Assembly (NCBI RefSeq): GCF_014295035.1
Contig: NZ_CP060404.1
Span: 7,914,501 to 7,978,500 of the forward strand
Direction of reading: 5' to 3'
Length of the DNA: 64,000 nucleotides
DNA from: Streptomyces buecherae
Lineage (GTDB): Bacteria; Actinomycetota; Actinomycetes; Streptomycetales; Streptomycetaceae
Part shown: positions 8,804 to 17,921 of the stretch, piece after piece
Position numbering within the stretch: position 1 is the stretch's first letter
Layout of the letters: the number at the start of each line of letters is the position of its first letter
Program-made: the position numbers and the translations under genes
Notes under the pieces: model-generated
Told to the model about the DNA's origin: nothing
What the model saw: only the letters and a program-made list of their open reading frames with translations
The model's database searches: none

Positions 8804-9244
8804 ATGACCGAACACGGCGGTGCCAGCGCACAGGGCGGGGTGGACCCGAACGTCGAGCCGGCGCACGATCCGGAGGTGCTGCAACTGGCGGCCAAGGTCT
8901 TCGACCTGGCCCGGCACGGCGACACGGACACGCTGGCCGCGTACGTGGACGCCGGGGTCCCCGCCAACCTCACCAACGACCGCGGCGACTCGCTGGTCAT
9001 GCTCGCCGCCTACCACGGCCACGCGCCGGCCGTGGAGGCGTTGCTCCAGCGCGGCGCCGACCCGGACCGCGCCAACGACCGGGGCCAGACGCCGCTGGCG
9101 GGCGCGGTGTTCAAGGGCGAGGACGAGGTCGTCCGGCTGCTCGTGCGGCACGGCGCCGACCCGTCGGCCGGCGCGCCCTCGGCCATTGAGGCGGCCCAGG
9201 TCTTCGGCCGCCCGGACCTGGTGGGGCTGTTCACCGAGGACTGA
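8804..9244 (+). CDS. Ankyrin repeat protein
   Basis: A 146-residue cytoplasmic protein. A polar N-terminus of about 30 residues is followed by three to four ankyrin repeats. The signatures are NDRGDSLVMLAAYHGHAPAV, then ALLQRGADPDRANDRGQTPL and RLLVRHGADPSAG. No signal peptide. Ankyrin repeats mediate protein binding; the partner is unknown. It stands alone between a divergent unit and a hairpin. Confidence 0.88.
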   Translation: MTEHGGASAQGGVDPNVEPAHDPEVLQLAAKVFDLARHGDTDTLAAYVDAGVPANLTNDRGDSLVMLAAYHGHAPAVEALLQRGADPDRANDRGQTPLAGAVFKGEDEVVRLLVRHGADPSAGAPSAIEAAQVFGRPDLVGLFTED

Positions 9245-9258
9245 GGGCGGCCGGTGGC

Positions 9259-9294
9259 GGGCCGCGCCGGGCCCGGGCCAGCCCGGCGCGGCCC
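9259..9294 (+). terminator. Hairpin after ankyrin gene
   Basis: A perfect 14-bp G+C stem (9259-9272 with 9281-9294), 15 bases after the stop codon. No T tract. Confidence 0.6.
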
Positions 9295-9397
9295 CGCCCT
9301 GGCCGGTAACGGCCCTCCCCGAGGGGCGCGTTCGGGCGCCGCGGCGACCGCCGCGTGCGGGCCGGCCGGTGGCGGGCGCCGCCGTACGCTGTCCGCC

Positions 9398-10789
9398 ATG
9401 GCAGACAGAGATGAGCTGATCAGGCGCCGTCCGTTGGTGGCCGAGGTCGCGGCGCTCCGCTCGGGGGAGCGGGACCCGCTCGCGCACGTCGAGCGGACCT
9501 GCGATCGGATAGCCGCGATCGATGGCCGGATACGTGCGTTCGTCGCCGAGCCGGACCGGCGTGGGCGGCTGCGGGCCGAGGCCGCCGCGGTCCGGGCCCG
9601 CTGGCCCGAGCCGGCCGGGCGGCCCGCGCTGTTCGGCGTACCCGTCGGCGTGAAGGACATCATGCACGCCGACGGGCTGGCCACGGGCGCCGGCTCGGCC
9701 GTGCCCGCCGGCGAACTGACGGGAGAGCAGTCGACGGTGGTGGCGCGGCTGCGCGCGGCCGGGGCCGTCGTGGCGGGCAAGACGGTGACCGCCGAGTTCG
9801 CGGTCACGGCCCCGGGCCCCACCCGTAACCCGCACCATCTCGACCACTCGCCGGGCGGTTCCAGCAGTGGCTCCGCGGCGGCCGTCGCGGCGGGCATGGT
9901 GCCGCTGGCGGTCGGCACCCAGACCGTGGGCTCGATGATCCGGCCGGCGGCCTACTGCGGCGTCGTCGGCTTCAAACCCAGCTACGACCGCGTTCCCGTG
10001 GCCGGTGTCATCGCCAACGCGCCCAGCCTGGACACGCTCGGCCTTTTCGCCGCCGACGTGGCCGGTGTGGCCCACGCGGCGGCGGTGGTGTGTGACGACT
10101 GGCGCGCCGACGCGGCGCGGGAGGCGACCGGCGCCGGGCGCGCGCTGCCCGTGCTCGGCGTGGCCACGGGCCCCTACCTCGACCGCGCGGACGCGGACGC
10201 CGTGGCGGCCTTCGACAGGCAGGTCGAACGCCTGCGGGCGGCCGGGTTCACGGTGCGCCGGGTGCCGTTCATGCCGGACTTCGACGCCGTCTACGCCCAG
10301 CAGTTCGTCGTCAACCGGTACGAGGTGGCCCGCACGCACGCCCAGTGGTTCCCCCGCTTCGGCCACCTCTACCGCCCCGAGACCGTCGCCGCCATCCGGC
10401 AGGGCCAGCAGGTGGCGGAGGCCGACTACGCGGCGGCCCGGGAGCACCAGCGGGCGTTCCGCGACCGGGTGCACGCCACGCTGGCCGCCGAGGGCATCGA
10501 CCTGTGGATCACCCCGGCCGCCACCGGCACGGCGCCCAGGGGGCTGGCCACCACCGGCAACTCGGTGATGTGCCTGCCGTGGTCGTACGCCGGGGTGCCG
10601 GCGCTCACCGTACCCGCCGGCAGCCTGGCCCCCGGGCTGCCGCTCGGCGTGCAGTGCGTGGCCCGCGCCGGCGCCGACGAGGAGTTGCTGGGTTGGGCGC
10701 CGGCGATCGAGGCGGTCACGACCACCGACGCCACGGCCATCGACAACGCCATCGACAACGCCACCGACGCGGCGGCCGGCACCGGCTGA
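9398..10789 (+). CDS. Amidase signature family hydrolase
   Basis: A 463-residue amidase. The Ser-cisSer-Lys triad is seen as Lys in GVPVGVKDI, cis-Ser in SPGGSSSGSAAAVAAG and the nucleophile Ser in QTVGSMIRPAAYCG. The QTxGSxxRPA form marks a sub-branch distinct from GatA. I chose ATG at 9398 because the residues encoded upstream are low complexity. The C-terminus ends in a short tandem repeat (IDNAIDNATD). The substrate cannot be told from sequence, and the neighbours give no pathway. Confidence 0.87.
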   Translation: MADRDELIRRRPLVAEVAALRSGERDPLAHVERTCDRIAAIDGRIRAFVAEPDRRGRLRAEAAAVRARWPEPAGRPALFGVPVGVKDIMHADGLATGAGSAVPAGELTGEQSTVVARLRAAGAVVAGKTVTAEFAVTAPGPTRNPHHLDHSPGGSSSGSAAAVAAGMVPLAVGTQTVGSMIRPAAYCGVVGFKPSYDRVPVAGVIANAPSLDTLGLFAADVAGVAHAAAVVCDDWRADAAREATGAGRALPVLGVATGPYLDRADADAVAAFDRQVERLRAAGFTVRRVPFMPDFDAVYAQQFVVNRYEVARTHAQWFPRFGHLYRPETVAAIRQGQQVAEADYAAAREHQRAFRDRVHATLAAEGIDLWITPAATGTAPRGLATTGNSVMCLPWSYAGVPALTVPAGSLAPGLPLGVQCVARAGADEELLGWAPAIEAVTTTDATAIDNAIDNATDAAAGTG

Positions 10790-10885
10790 CCGCCGGCGAC
10801 GGCGCGCTGCCTGTCCGCCGCGCCGCCCGCCCGCCCGCCGCCCGTCCGCCGCGCCGTGCGCCCGTGGCGGGTGGGGCGCGGCCGG

Positions 10886-11635
10886 TCAGCGGGGGCTCGG
10901 CGGGGCGGTGGGCGACGCGTCGGCCGACAGGAGGACGACGTCCAGGGCGCGCGGGCCGTGCACCCCCTCCACCCGGCTCAGCTCGATGTCGCTGGTGGCC
11001 GACGGGCCGGAGATCCAGGTCAACGGGCGGTGCGGAACCAGGCGCTCCAACGCCTGCGGCAACGAGTCCACCACCTGCTCCGGCACGTGCACGACGCACA
11101 CGTGGTGGTCGGGTACGAGCGTGAGCTGACGCCGGCCCTGCCCGGGGCCCGCGTCGAGGACGAGCGTGCCGGTCTCGGCGATCGCCACCGCGCACCCGGT
11201 CACGACGCTGTCCACCGCGTCGAGGTCGCGGGCCGTCAGGGCGGGCGTGTCGGGGACCGGGGTGGCGGCGGACGCGGACAGCCAGTCGGCGGGCAGCCCC
11301 TCGGGCACCGCCACGCGGCGCGCGCCCCGTGCGGCGAGCAACGCCGCGAGGGTGCCGGGCAGCCCGGCCGCGTCGGTGCGGTGCACGTGGGCCCGGTAGT
11401 CCGCCAGGTGCGTCGCGAGCAGTCCGACCCGCTCGGCCGCCGTGCGCTCGCCGTGCACCCGCAGATAGTCCCGGGCCACGCCGTCCCGGGGCGCGCCACC
11501 CGGGGCCGTGCCGTCCCGCCCGGGCTCGCCGCCGGCGTGCGCCGCGCCGCCTCGCGCCGCGGCGCCGGGGTGCTCCTCGCCCACGTCGGCCAGCGCCCGG
11601 CGTACCCGGCCAAGGATCCGTTCCCTGCCGCTCAT
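10886..11635 (-). CDS. lutC: Lactate utilisation protein C
   Basis: A 249-residue LutC (DUF162/YkgG) protein, the third component of the LutABC iron-sulfur complex that oxidises L-lactate to pyruvate. The family core ETGTLVLDAG and the C-terminal LVPDHHVCVV region are present. An Ala/Gly-rich insert lies at residues 20-50. Its ATG overlaps the lutB stop by 4 bases (ATGA), so translation is coupled. It is the last gene of a lutA-lutB-lutC operon. Confidence 0.9.
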   Translation of the reverse strand: MSGRERILGRVRRALADVGEEHPGAAARGGAAHAGGEPGRDGTAPGGAPRDGVARDYLRVHGERTAAERVGLLATHLADYRAHVHRTDAAGLPGTLAALLAARGARRVAVPEGLPADWLSASAATPVPDTPALTARDLDAVDSVVTGCAVAIAETGTLVLDAGPGQGRRQLTLVPDHHVCVVHVPEQVVDSLPQALERLVPHRPLTWISGPSATSDIELSRVEGVHGPRALDVVLLSADASPTAPPSPR

Positions 11636-13128
11636 GCCGTCCCCCGATCGCCACGGGTGCGCTGCCACCAGTCGCGGAAGGACTCCGCCGGCACCTCGGG
11701 CAGATCGCGGCTGCGCGTCCAGGCGCGGCCGGGGCCCGGCAGGCGTCTGGGGTGCAGCGCGCGGGTACGCGAGGCCAGCCGCTGGCCGGCGCGGAGCGCG
11801 CGCGGGTGCTCGAAGGCCCAGCGGGCGGCGCGCATGGCGGCCCGCTCGGCCGCGTGGCCCCGGGCCGGTCGGATCACCGCCCGCGTGCCGCGCACCGTCA
11901 CCGGGCCGCCCTCGACCACCCGCTCCCGGAGCCGCACCAGGACCTCGGGGATGTCGATGGCGACCGGGCAGACCTCGTAGCAGGCGCCGCAGAGCGAGGA
12001 GGCGTACGGCAGGGACGCGTCCAGCGCGCTGACGGTGCCCCGGAGCTGCGGCGTCAGGATCGCGCCGATCGGTCCCGGGTAGGCGGACCCGTAGGCGTGG
12101 CCGCCGGCGCGCTCGTAGACGGGGCACACGTTGAGGCAGGCGGAGCAGCGGATGCAGCGCAGGGCCTGGCGTCCCACCTGGTCGGCGAGCGCGTCGGTGC
12201 GGCCGTTGTCGAGCAGGACCAGGTGGAAGGCGGCGGGGCCGTCGTCGTCCGTGACGCCGGTCCACATCGAGGTGTAGGGGTTCATGCGCTCGGCGGTCGA
12301 GGAGCGCGGCAGCAGTTGCAGGAAGACCTCCAGGTCCCGCCAGGAGGGGATGACCTTCTCGATGCCGACGACCGAGATCAGCGTCTCGGGCAGGGTCAGG
12401 CACATCCGGCCGTTGCCCTCGGACTCGACGACGACCAGGGTGCCGGTCTCGGCGACGACGAAGTTGGCGCCGGAGACGGCGACCTTGGCCGACAGGAACT
12501 TCTCCCGCAGGTGCAGCCGCGCGGCCTCGGCGAGTTCGGCCGGCTCGTCGGTGAGCCCGGCCGGCGCCGGGCGGCCCCAGCGGCTCATCTGGGTACGGAA
12601 GATGTCGCGGATCTCGGCGCGGTTGCGGTGGATGGCGGGCACCAGGATGTGCGACGGCAGGTCCTGGCCGAGCTGCACGATCAACTCGGCCAGATCCGTC
12701 TCGTACGCCGTGATCCCGGCCGCCGCCAGCGCCTCGTTGAGGCCGATCTCCTGGGTGGCCATCGACTTGACCTTGACCACCTCGCGCTCGCCGGTCTCCC
12801 GCACCAGGCGGGTGACGATGGCGTTGGCCTCGGCGGCGTCGACGGCCCAGTGCACCTGGCCGCCGGCGGCCGTGACGGCGGCCTCCACCTGTTCCAGGTA
12901 GTGGTCGAGGTGGCGCAGGGTGTGGTCCTTGATGGCGGCGCCCGCCGCGCGCAGCTCGCCCCAGTCGGCGAGTTCGGCGACGGCCGCGGCGCGCTTGGCC
13001 CGGATGGTGTGCGTGGCGTGCCGCAGGTTGTTCCGCAGCGTGGTGTCGCGCGTGGAGTGCTCGGCCGCGTCGGGGAACGCGGGGGCGGCGCCGGGCGGGG
13101 CGGGCATGCCGAGGTGGATACGGGTCAC
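11632..13128 (-). CDS. lutB: Lactate utilisation iron-sulfur protein B
   Basis: A 498-residue LutB. An N-terminal DUF162-like domain (AETGTLVVVESEGNGRMC) is followed by two 4Fe-4S motifs, CIRCSACLNVCPVY and CGACYEVCPVAIDIP. It is expected to form a membrane-associated complex with LutA and LutC that passes electrons from lactate. I chose GTG at 13128, with GAAGGAAGGG upstream and a 4-base overlap with the lutA stop, because the longer frame lies inside lutA. Confidence 0.93.
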   Translation of the reverse strand: MTRIHLGMPAPPGAAPAFPDAAEHSTRDTTLRNNLRHATHTIRAKRAAAVAELADWGELRAAGAAIKDHTLRHLDHYLEQVEAAVTAAGGQVHWAVDAAEANAIVTRLVRETGEREVVKVKSMATQEIGLNEALAAAGITAYETDLAELIVQLGQDLPSHILVPAIHRNRAEIRDIFRTQMSRWGRPAPAGLTDEPAELAEAARLHLREKFLSAKVAVSGANFVVAETGTLVVVESEGNGRMCLTLPETLISVVGIEKVIPSWRDLEVFLQLLPRSSTAERMNPYTSMWTGVTDDDGPAAFHLVLLDNGRTDALADQVGRQALRCIRCSACLNVCPVYERAGGHAYGSAYPGPIGAILTPQLRGTVSALDASLPYASSLCGACYEVCPVAIDIPEVLVRLRERVVEGGPVTVRGTRAVIRPARGHAAERAAMRAARWAFEHPRALRAGQRLASRTRALHPRRLPGPGRAWTRSRDLPEVPAESFRDWWQRTRGDRGTA

Positions 13129-13877
13129 AGCACCCTTCCTTCCGTACTGGCCAGGATCTCCGCGAGGTGGACGGGGCGCACGGCCGAGCCCCGGCGGGAC
13201 AGGGTGCCGCCGATGTGCGTCTGGCACGAGTTGTCCACGGTGCACACCACGTCGGCCCCGGTGGCGTCGATGGCGCGGGCCTTGTCGGCGCCCATGGCGG
13301 CCGAGACGGCGGCGTTCTTGACGGCGAACGTGCCACCGAAGCCGCAACACTCGTCGGCCCCCGCCAACTCCACCAGCCTGAGCCCCCGCACCTGGCGCAG
13401 CAGGGCCAGCGGCCGGTCGCCCAGGCCCAGCATGCGCAGCCCGTGGCAGGTGGGGTGGTAGGTGACGGTGTGCGGGTAGTACGCGCCCACGTCGGTCACC
13501 CCGAGGACGTCCACCAGGAACTCCGTCAGCTCGTACGTCCGTGGCACGACGCTCGCCGCCGCCTCGGCCAGCGCACCGCCCCGGCCCTCGGCCCGCGCCC
13601 TGGCCCCCAGACGCGGATAGTTGTCCCGCACCATGGCGACGCAGGAGCCGGAGGGGGTCACGATGTGGTCGTAGCCCGCGAAGACCTCGGCGTAGTGGCG
13701 CAGCAGCGGTTCGCTCTCGTGCCGGTACCCCGTGTTGTACTGCGGCTGGCCGCAGCAGGTCTGGGCGGCGGGGAAGTCCACCTCGACCCCCAGCCGCTCC
13801 AGGAGGGTGACGACGGCCTGGCCGGTGCGCGGGTAGAGGGTGTCGTTGACACAGGTGACGAAGAGGGCAACGCGCAC
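13125..13877 (-). CDS. lutA: Lactate utilisation protein A
   Basis: A 250-residue protein with two cysteine-rich CCG domains (TCCGQPQYNTGY and ECCGFGGTF), as in the GlcF/LutA subunit of lactate or glycolate oxidation complexes. GTG start with GGAAGGAG. It is the first gene of the lut operon. The upstream gap to 14112 holds no gene; a CATACT box near 14032 is only a weak promoter candidate. Confidence 0.92.
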   Translation of the reverse strand: MRVALFVTCVNDTLYPRTGQAVVTLLERLGVEVDFPAAQTCCGQPQYNTGYRHESEPLLRHYAEVFAGYDHIVTPSGSCVAMVRDNYPRLGARARAEGRGGALAEAAASVVPRTYELTEFLVDVLGVTDVGAYYPHTVTYHPTCHGLRMLGLGDRPLALLRQVRGLRLVELAGADECCGFGGTFAVKNAAVSAAMGADKARAIDATGADVVCTVDNSCQTHIGGTLSRRGSAVRPVHLAEILASTEGRVL

Positions 13878-14112
13878 GGACGCTCCTTCCGGCCCGGCCC
13901 GTCTCGCGAGGTGCCCTGGCCCTTCCGGTTCGGCCTGCCTCGGCCGGTGGCGCCGGCAGACCACCGGGGCGGGCCCGGAACGTGATCAACCGCGGAGGTC
14001 ATCCTGCCGCAGCCGAGGTGCGGTGTGAAGTATGACCGGGCCGCCACTCGCGCGCGCCGGCCGGCGCCGTTCGCCCGGTTGGCGGGCCGCCTCCGGAGCG
14101 CGTGCCCCGTGC

Positions 14113-15273
14113 TCAGGCGGCGACCGGCGTGGGCTGGCCCAGCAGCCGGTGGATCTCCCGTACGGCCGCGCCGCCGGCCCGGTTGGCGCCGATGGTGCTG
14201 GCCGAAGGGCCGTACCCGACGAGGTGGACGCGCGGGTCGCGGACGGCCCGGGTGCCGTCCAGGGCGATGCCGCCGCCCGCCTCGCGCAGCCGCAGCGGCG
14301 CCAGGTGCTCGACGGCCGGGCGGAAGCCGGTGGCCCACAGCACCACGTCCGCCTCGACGAACCGGCCGTCGTCCCAGGCCACGCCGGAGCGGGTGAGCCG
14401 GTCGAACATGGGCCGCCGGTCCAGGACGCCCGCCGCCCGGGCCCGCTCCATCGCCTCCGTCATCGGCAGCCCGGTCACGGAGACCACGCTGCGCGGCGGC
14501 AGGCCGCGCCGCACCCGCTCCTCGACCATGGCCACGGCGGCGCGCCCCTCCTCCGGGCCGAACGGGCCGCTGCGGAACAGCGGCGGGCGCCGGGTCACCC
14601 AGGTGGTCTCCGCCGCGACCTCGGCGATCTCCAGCAGGTGCTGCACGGCGGAGGTGCCGCCGCCGACCACGACGACCCGCTGCCCGGCGAACGCCGCCGG
14701 CCCCGGGTACCGCGCGGTGTGCAACTGGCGGCCGGCGAACGTCTCCTGGCCCGGGTAGCGCGGCCAGAACGGGCGGTCCCAGGTGCCGGTCGCGTTGATC
14801 ACGGCCCGGGGCGCCCAGTCGCCCACCGAGGTGCGCACCAGCAGCCGCCCGTCCGCCCCGTCGCGCACCGAGCTGACGTCCACCGGCCGGCGCACCGGCA
14901 GCTCGAAGGCGCGCTCGTACGCGGCGAAGTACGCGCCGATCACCTCGGACGAGGGCCGCTCGGGGTCGGCCCCGGTCAGCTCCATGCCCGGCAGCGCGTG
15001 CATCCCGTGCACCTTGCCGTACGTCAGGGTCGGCCAGCGGAACTGCCAGGCGCCGCCCGGCGCGGGGGAGTGGTCGAGCACGACGAAGCCCGTGTGCGGC
15101 TCGTAGCCGCGCCTGCGCAGGTGGTACGCGCTGGAGAGACCGGCCTGACCAGCGCCGATGACGAGCACGTCGAGCGGCGTCGGCGGCGCGTGCCGCGCCT
15201 CGCCGCCGCTGCCGCCGTCCGCCGCCCGGCCGACTCCGGTCTCTCGCTCCCGCACCACCCCAGTGTTGTTCAC
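14113..15273 (-). CDS. Flavin-dependent monooxygenase (FMO/CzcO type)
   Basis: A 386-residue FAD/NADPH enzyme. The FAD-binding GxGxxG is in VLVIGAGQAGLSSAYHL (about residue 36) and the NADPH-binding GGGTSA at about 205. WATGFRP is near 305. It resembles group B monooxygenases of the YdbC/CzcO branch. The start is uncertain: GTG at 15273 lacks a clear ribosome binding site, and the first 30 residues are polar and variable. Substrate unknown. It stands alone between the lut and ssu operons. Confidence 0.82.
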   Translation of the reverse strand: MNNTGVVRERETGVGRAADGGSGGEARHAPPTPLDVLVIGAGQAGLSSAYHLRRRGYEPHTGFVVLDHSPAPGGAWQFRWPTLTYGKVHGMHALPGMELTGADPERPSSEVIGAYFAAYERAFELPVRRPVDVSSVRDGADGRLLVRTSVGDWAPRAVINATGTWDRPFWPRYPGQETFAGRQLHTARYPGPAAFAGQRVVVVGGGTSAVQHLLEIAEVAAETTWVTRRPPLFRSGPFGPEEGRAAVAMVEERVRRGLPPRSVVSVTGLPMTEAMERARAAGVLDRRPMFDRLTRSGVAWDDGRFVEADVVLWATGFRPAVEHLAPLRLREAGGGIALDGTRAVRDPRVHLVGYGPSASTIGANRAGGAAVREIHRLLGQPTPVAA

Positions 15274-15497
15274 GCTTCTACTAACTTGGGCGGCGTGAGA
15301 AATCTTCCCGTGGTGCTCGGGGGCCTACGGCGGCATGCCGCTCCAGCACGGCCACCCGCGCGCGCCGCGGCGCGCTCCGTGACGCCCCCAGCTTTCCGTA
15401 CGCCCCGGCCCCGGGAGAGAGCCCGCGTGCGCCCCGGAAGAGAGCCCGCCCGGCCCCGCCACTCGCTGGCTGGGCCGGACGGGAGCACCGCTGCCCC

Positions 15498-16700
15498 TCA
15501 CCGCCCCCCGGCGACCAGCAGCGGTGCGCCACCCGGCGTGGACGCCGGGTGGCCGTGGGTGAGGGGCGCCCGCGCGCCCCCGGTCGAAGTCGCCAGCAGC
15601 CCGCGCGCCGCCAACTCGGGCGCGACGCCCTCGCCGAACCAGTACGCCTCCTCCAGATGCGGATAGCCCGACAGCACGAAGTGGTCGATGCCCAGCGCGT
15701 GGTACTCCTCGATCCGGTCGGCGACCTCCGCGTGGCTGCCGACCAGCGCCGTGCCCGCGCCACCCCGCACCAGGCCGACGCCCGCCCACAGGTTCGGCGC
15801 GATCTCCAGCTTGTCGGGCGAGCCGCCGTGCAGCGCCAGCATCCGCTGCTGGCCCACCGACTCGCTGCGCCCGAGCGCCCGTTGGGCGGCGGCGACCGTC
15901 TCCGCGTCGAGGTCGTCGAGCAGCCGGTCGGCGACGGCCCACGCCTGCTTCGCCGAGTCCCGCGAGATGGTGTGCAACCGGATGCCGAACCGGACGTCGC
16001 GCCCCGCGCGCTCGGCGAGCCCCCTGATCCACCCGATCTTCTCCCGCACCTGCGCCGGCGGCTCGCCCCAGGTCAGGTACACATCGGCGTGCTCCGCCGC
16101 GACCGGCCCCGCCGCCGGCGACGAGCCCCCGAAGAAGACGGGCGGCAGCGGGTCGGGCGGCAGCGCCGTCAGCCCGCCCTCGATCCGGTAGTGCTCGCCG
16201 GCGAAGTCGTACGGCTCGCCGCGCCACGCCCCCCGCACCACCGACAGGAACTCCGCCGTGCGCGCGTACCGCTGGTCGTGGTCCAGGTGGTCGCCGAACC
16301 GGCGCTGCTCGGTGGAGTCGCCGCCGGTCACCACGTTCAGCAGCAGCCGCCCGCCGGTGATCCGCTGGTAGGTGGCCGCCATCTGCGCGGCGAGCACCGG
16401 CGAGAGCACCCCGGGCCGGAAGGCGACCAGGAATTTCAGCCGCTTCGTGTGCTGGGCCAGGGCGGCCGTCGTCAGCCAGGCGTCCTCGCACCAGGTGCCG
16501 GTGGGCGTCAACACCGCCTCGAAGCCGAGGTGTTCGGCGGCCTTGGCGATCTGCGTCAGGTAGTCGATGTCGGGCGCGCGCACCCCGCTCACCGGCCCGA
16601 TGCCCGAGCGTCCGGTGTCGGCGGCGGCGTAGGCGTGCCGATCCACCAGGGTGCGGCCGTCGCCGCCGGTGGGCAGGAACCAGTGCAGGTGGATGGACAT
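15498..16700 (-). CDS. ssuD: FMNH2-dependent alkanesulfonate monooxygenase
   Basis: A 400-residue luciferase-like enzyme that splits sulfite from alkanesulfonates. It begins IHLHWFLPTGGDGR and carries TWCEDAW, RPGVLSPVLAAQM and NVVTGGDSTEQ, all typical of SsuD. The last 25 residues (Ala/Gly/Pro) exceed the usual length. The ATG overlaps the ssuA stop by one base (TGATG). It is the last gene of the ssu operon, supplying sulfur when sulfate or cysteine is scarce. Confidence 0.93.
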   Translation of the reverse strand: MSIHLHWFLPTGGDGRTLVDRHAYAAADTGRSGIGPVSGVRAPDIDYLTQIAKAAEHLGFEAVLTPTGTWCEDAWLTTAALAQHTKRLKFLVAFRPGVLSPVLAAQMAATYQRITGGRLLLNVVTGGDSTEQRRFGDHLDHDQRYARTAEFLSVVRGAWRGEPYDFAGEHYRIEGGLTALPPDPLPPVFFGGSSPAAGPVAAEHADVYLTWGEPPAQVREKIGWIRGLAERAGRDVRFGIRLHTISRDSAKQAWAVADRLLDDLDAETVAAAQRALGRSESVGQQRMLALHGGSPDKLEIAPNLWAGVGLVRGGAGTALVGSHAEVADRIEEYHALGIDHFVLSGYPHLEEAYWFGEGVAPELAARGLLATSTGGARAPLTHGHPASTPGGAPLLVAGGR

Positions 16701-17737
16701 CAGTGGCCCTTTCCGTAGGAGCGGGGCGCCGCGGTGGACGGTGGCAGCCCGGCGTTGAAGCGGGTGTCCACGAAGTCCCGGAAGGAGAACCGGCGTGGGG
16801 TCAGGCCCAGCTCGGCGAAGGTGTCGGCGATCTTCTGCTCGGAGGCGACCGCGGCCTCGTCCACGGCGACGGTGACCCGGGTGCCGTGCGAGCGGCGCAC
16901 CGAGTCGAGCGCCGTCTCGTACGGCAGTCCCGTCTCCTTCGCCCACACCCTGGCCCACTCCTCGGGGTGCTTGAACACCCAGTCCTGGGCGCGGTGCAAC
17001 CGGCGCAGGTAGTCGGCGATGGCCTTGGACTTCTCGCCGTCGTCGAGCGCCGCCGGGGCGGCCACCTGGAAGCCGAGACCGTTCACCACCCCCTGCCCCG
17101 TCGTGAGCACCCGGGCGTCGGCCTGCCGCAGGGCCTGTGAGGTGTACGGGTCCCAGATCGCCCAGGCGTCCACCTTGCCCCGGGTGAACGCGGCCAGCGC
17201 GTCGGCGGGTTGGAGGAGGCTCACCTTCACGTCGTCGATCGACAGGCCGGCCCTGGCCAGCGACGCGGTGAGTTGGTAGTGCGCCGAGCTGCCCTGGGCC
17301 ACCGCGACCGACTTCCCCTTGAGGTCGGCGACCGTCCGTAGCTCCGAGCCCTTCTTGACCACGATCGCCTCGCCGTACGAGGTGCCGTGCGTCGCCGCGA
17401 TCACCTTGATCCTCGACTTCGCGGCGGCGGCGAACACCGGCGGGGTGTTGCCCACGGCCCCGATGTCCACCGCCTTGGCGTTGACCGCCTCAAGCAGCGG
17501 TGGACCCGAGGTGAAGGTCGACCAGCGGATCTTGTACGGCAGGTCGTCCAGCTCGCCGGCGGCCCGCAACACCGCCTCCGAGCCGCCCTTCTGGTCGCCC
17601 ACGTTGAGGGTCACCGAACCCTTGCCGTCGGTGTTGCCCCCGCCCGAGTTCGCGGACGAGGAGCCCGAGCAGCCCGTGAGGAGCAGGACCAGCGGGAGCA
17701 GCAGGGCGGGAAGGGCGATGGCGGTGCGCGCGCTCAT
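16700..17737 (-). CDS. ssuA: Aliphatic sulfonate-binding lipoprotein
   Basis: A 345-residue substrate-binding lipoprotein. The lipobox LLLTGC puts the lipidated Cys at residue 23. It is followed by a Ser/Gly/Asn linker and a type II periplasmic-binding fold with GNTPPVFAAA and AIWDPYTSQAL as in SsuA/TauA. No ribosome binding site precedes ATG 17737. Instead the start overlaps the stop of a small upstream ORF (ATGA), so its translation probably depends on that ORF. Confidence 0.92.
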   Translation of the reverse strand: MSARTAIALPALLLPLVLLLTGCSGSSSANSGGGNTDGKGSVTLNVGDQKGGSEAVLRAAGELDDLPYKIRWSTFTSGPPLLEAVNAKAVDIGAVGNTPPVFAAAAKSRIKVIAATHGTSYGEAIVVKKGSELRTVADLKGKSVAVAQGSSAHYQLTASLARAGLSIDDVKVSLLQPADALAAFTRGKVDAWAIWDPYTSQALRQADARVLTTGQGVVNGLGFQVAAPAALDDGEKSKAIADYLRRLHRAQDWVFKHPEEWARVWAKETGLPYETALDSVRRSHGTRVTVAVDEAAVASEQKIADTFAELGLTPRRFSFRDFVDTRFNAGLPPSTAAPRSYGKGH

Positions 17738-17916
17738 GACAGCGAGTCCGTTCGGGTGCGGCGGTGGTCGGCGATCCGGGGGCGGGTGGGCGTCGCGGCG
17801 CGCGGAGCGCCGTCGGGGTCGCGGCGGGTGCTGCCGCGCGGGCAGTGCGGCCCGCGCCCCCTCGGCGGCACGCGGGGCGCGCCAGCCGCCGGGCTCATGC
17901 GGTCCGTGAGGTCCAT
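17734..17916 (-). CDS. Small coupled ORF between ssuB and ssuA
   Basis: A 60-residue Arg/Pro-rich peptide with no recognised domain. A strong Shine-Dalgarno (GGAAGGAGGG, 17926-17935) lies 9 bases before ATG 17916. GTG 17925 is possible but too close to it. Nearly every third codon position is G or C. Its stop overlaps the ssuA start by 4 bases and ssuA lacks its own ribosome site, so the ORF is probably translated and used for coupling. Whether the peptide itself has a function is unknown. Confidence 0.6.
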   Translation of the reverse strand: MDLTDRMSPAAGAPRVPPRGRGPHCPRGSTRRDPDGAPRAATPTRPRIADHRRTRTDSLS

Positions 17917-17921
17917 GTGGC

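Noticed and set aside
10739..10860. Tandem repeats as a CRISPR or regulatory array
   Set aside because: The short IDNAIDNA repeat is coding, and the following CCGCCC runs are simple G+C-rich sequence.
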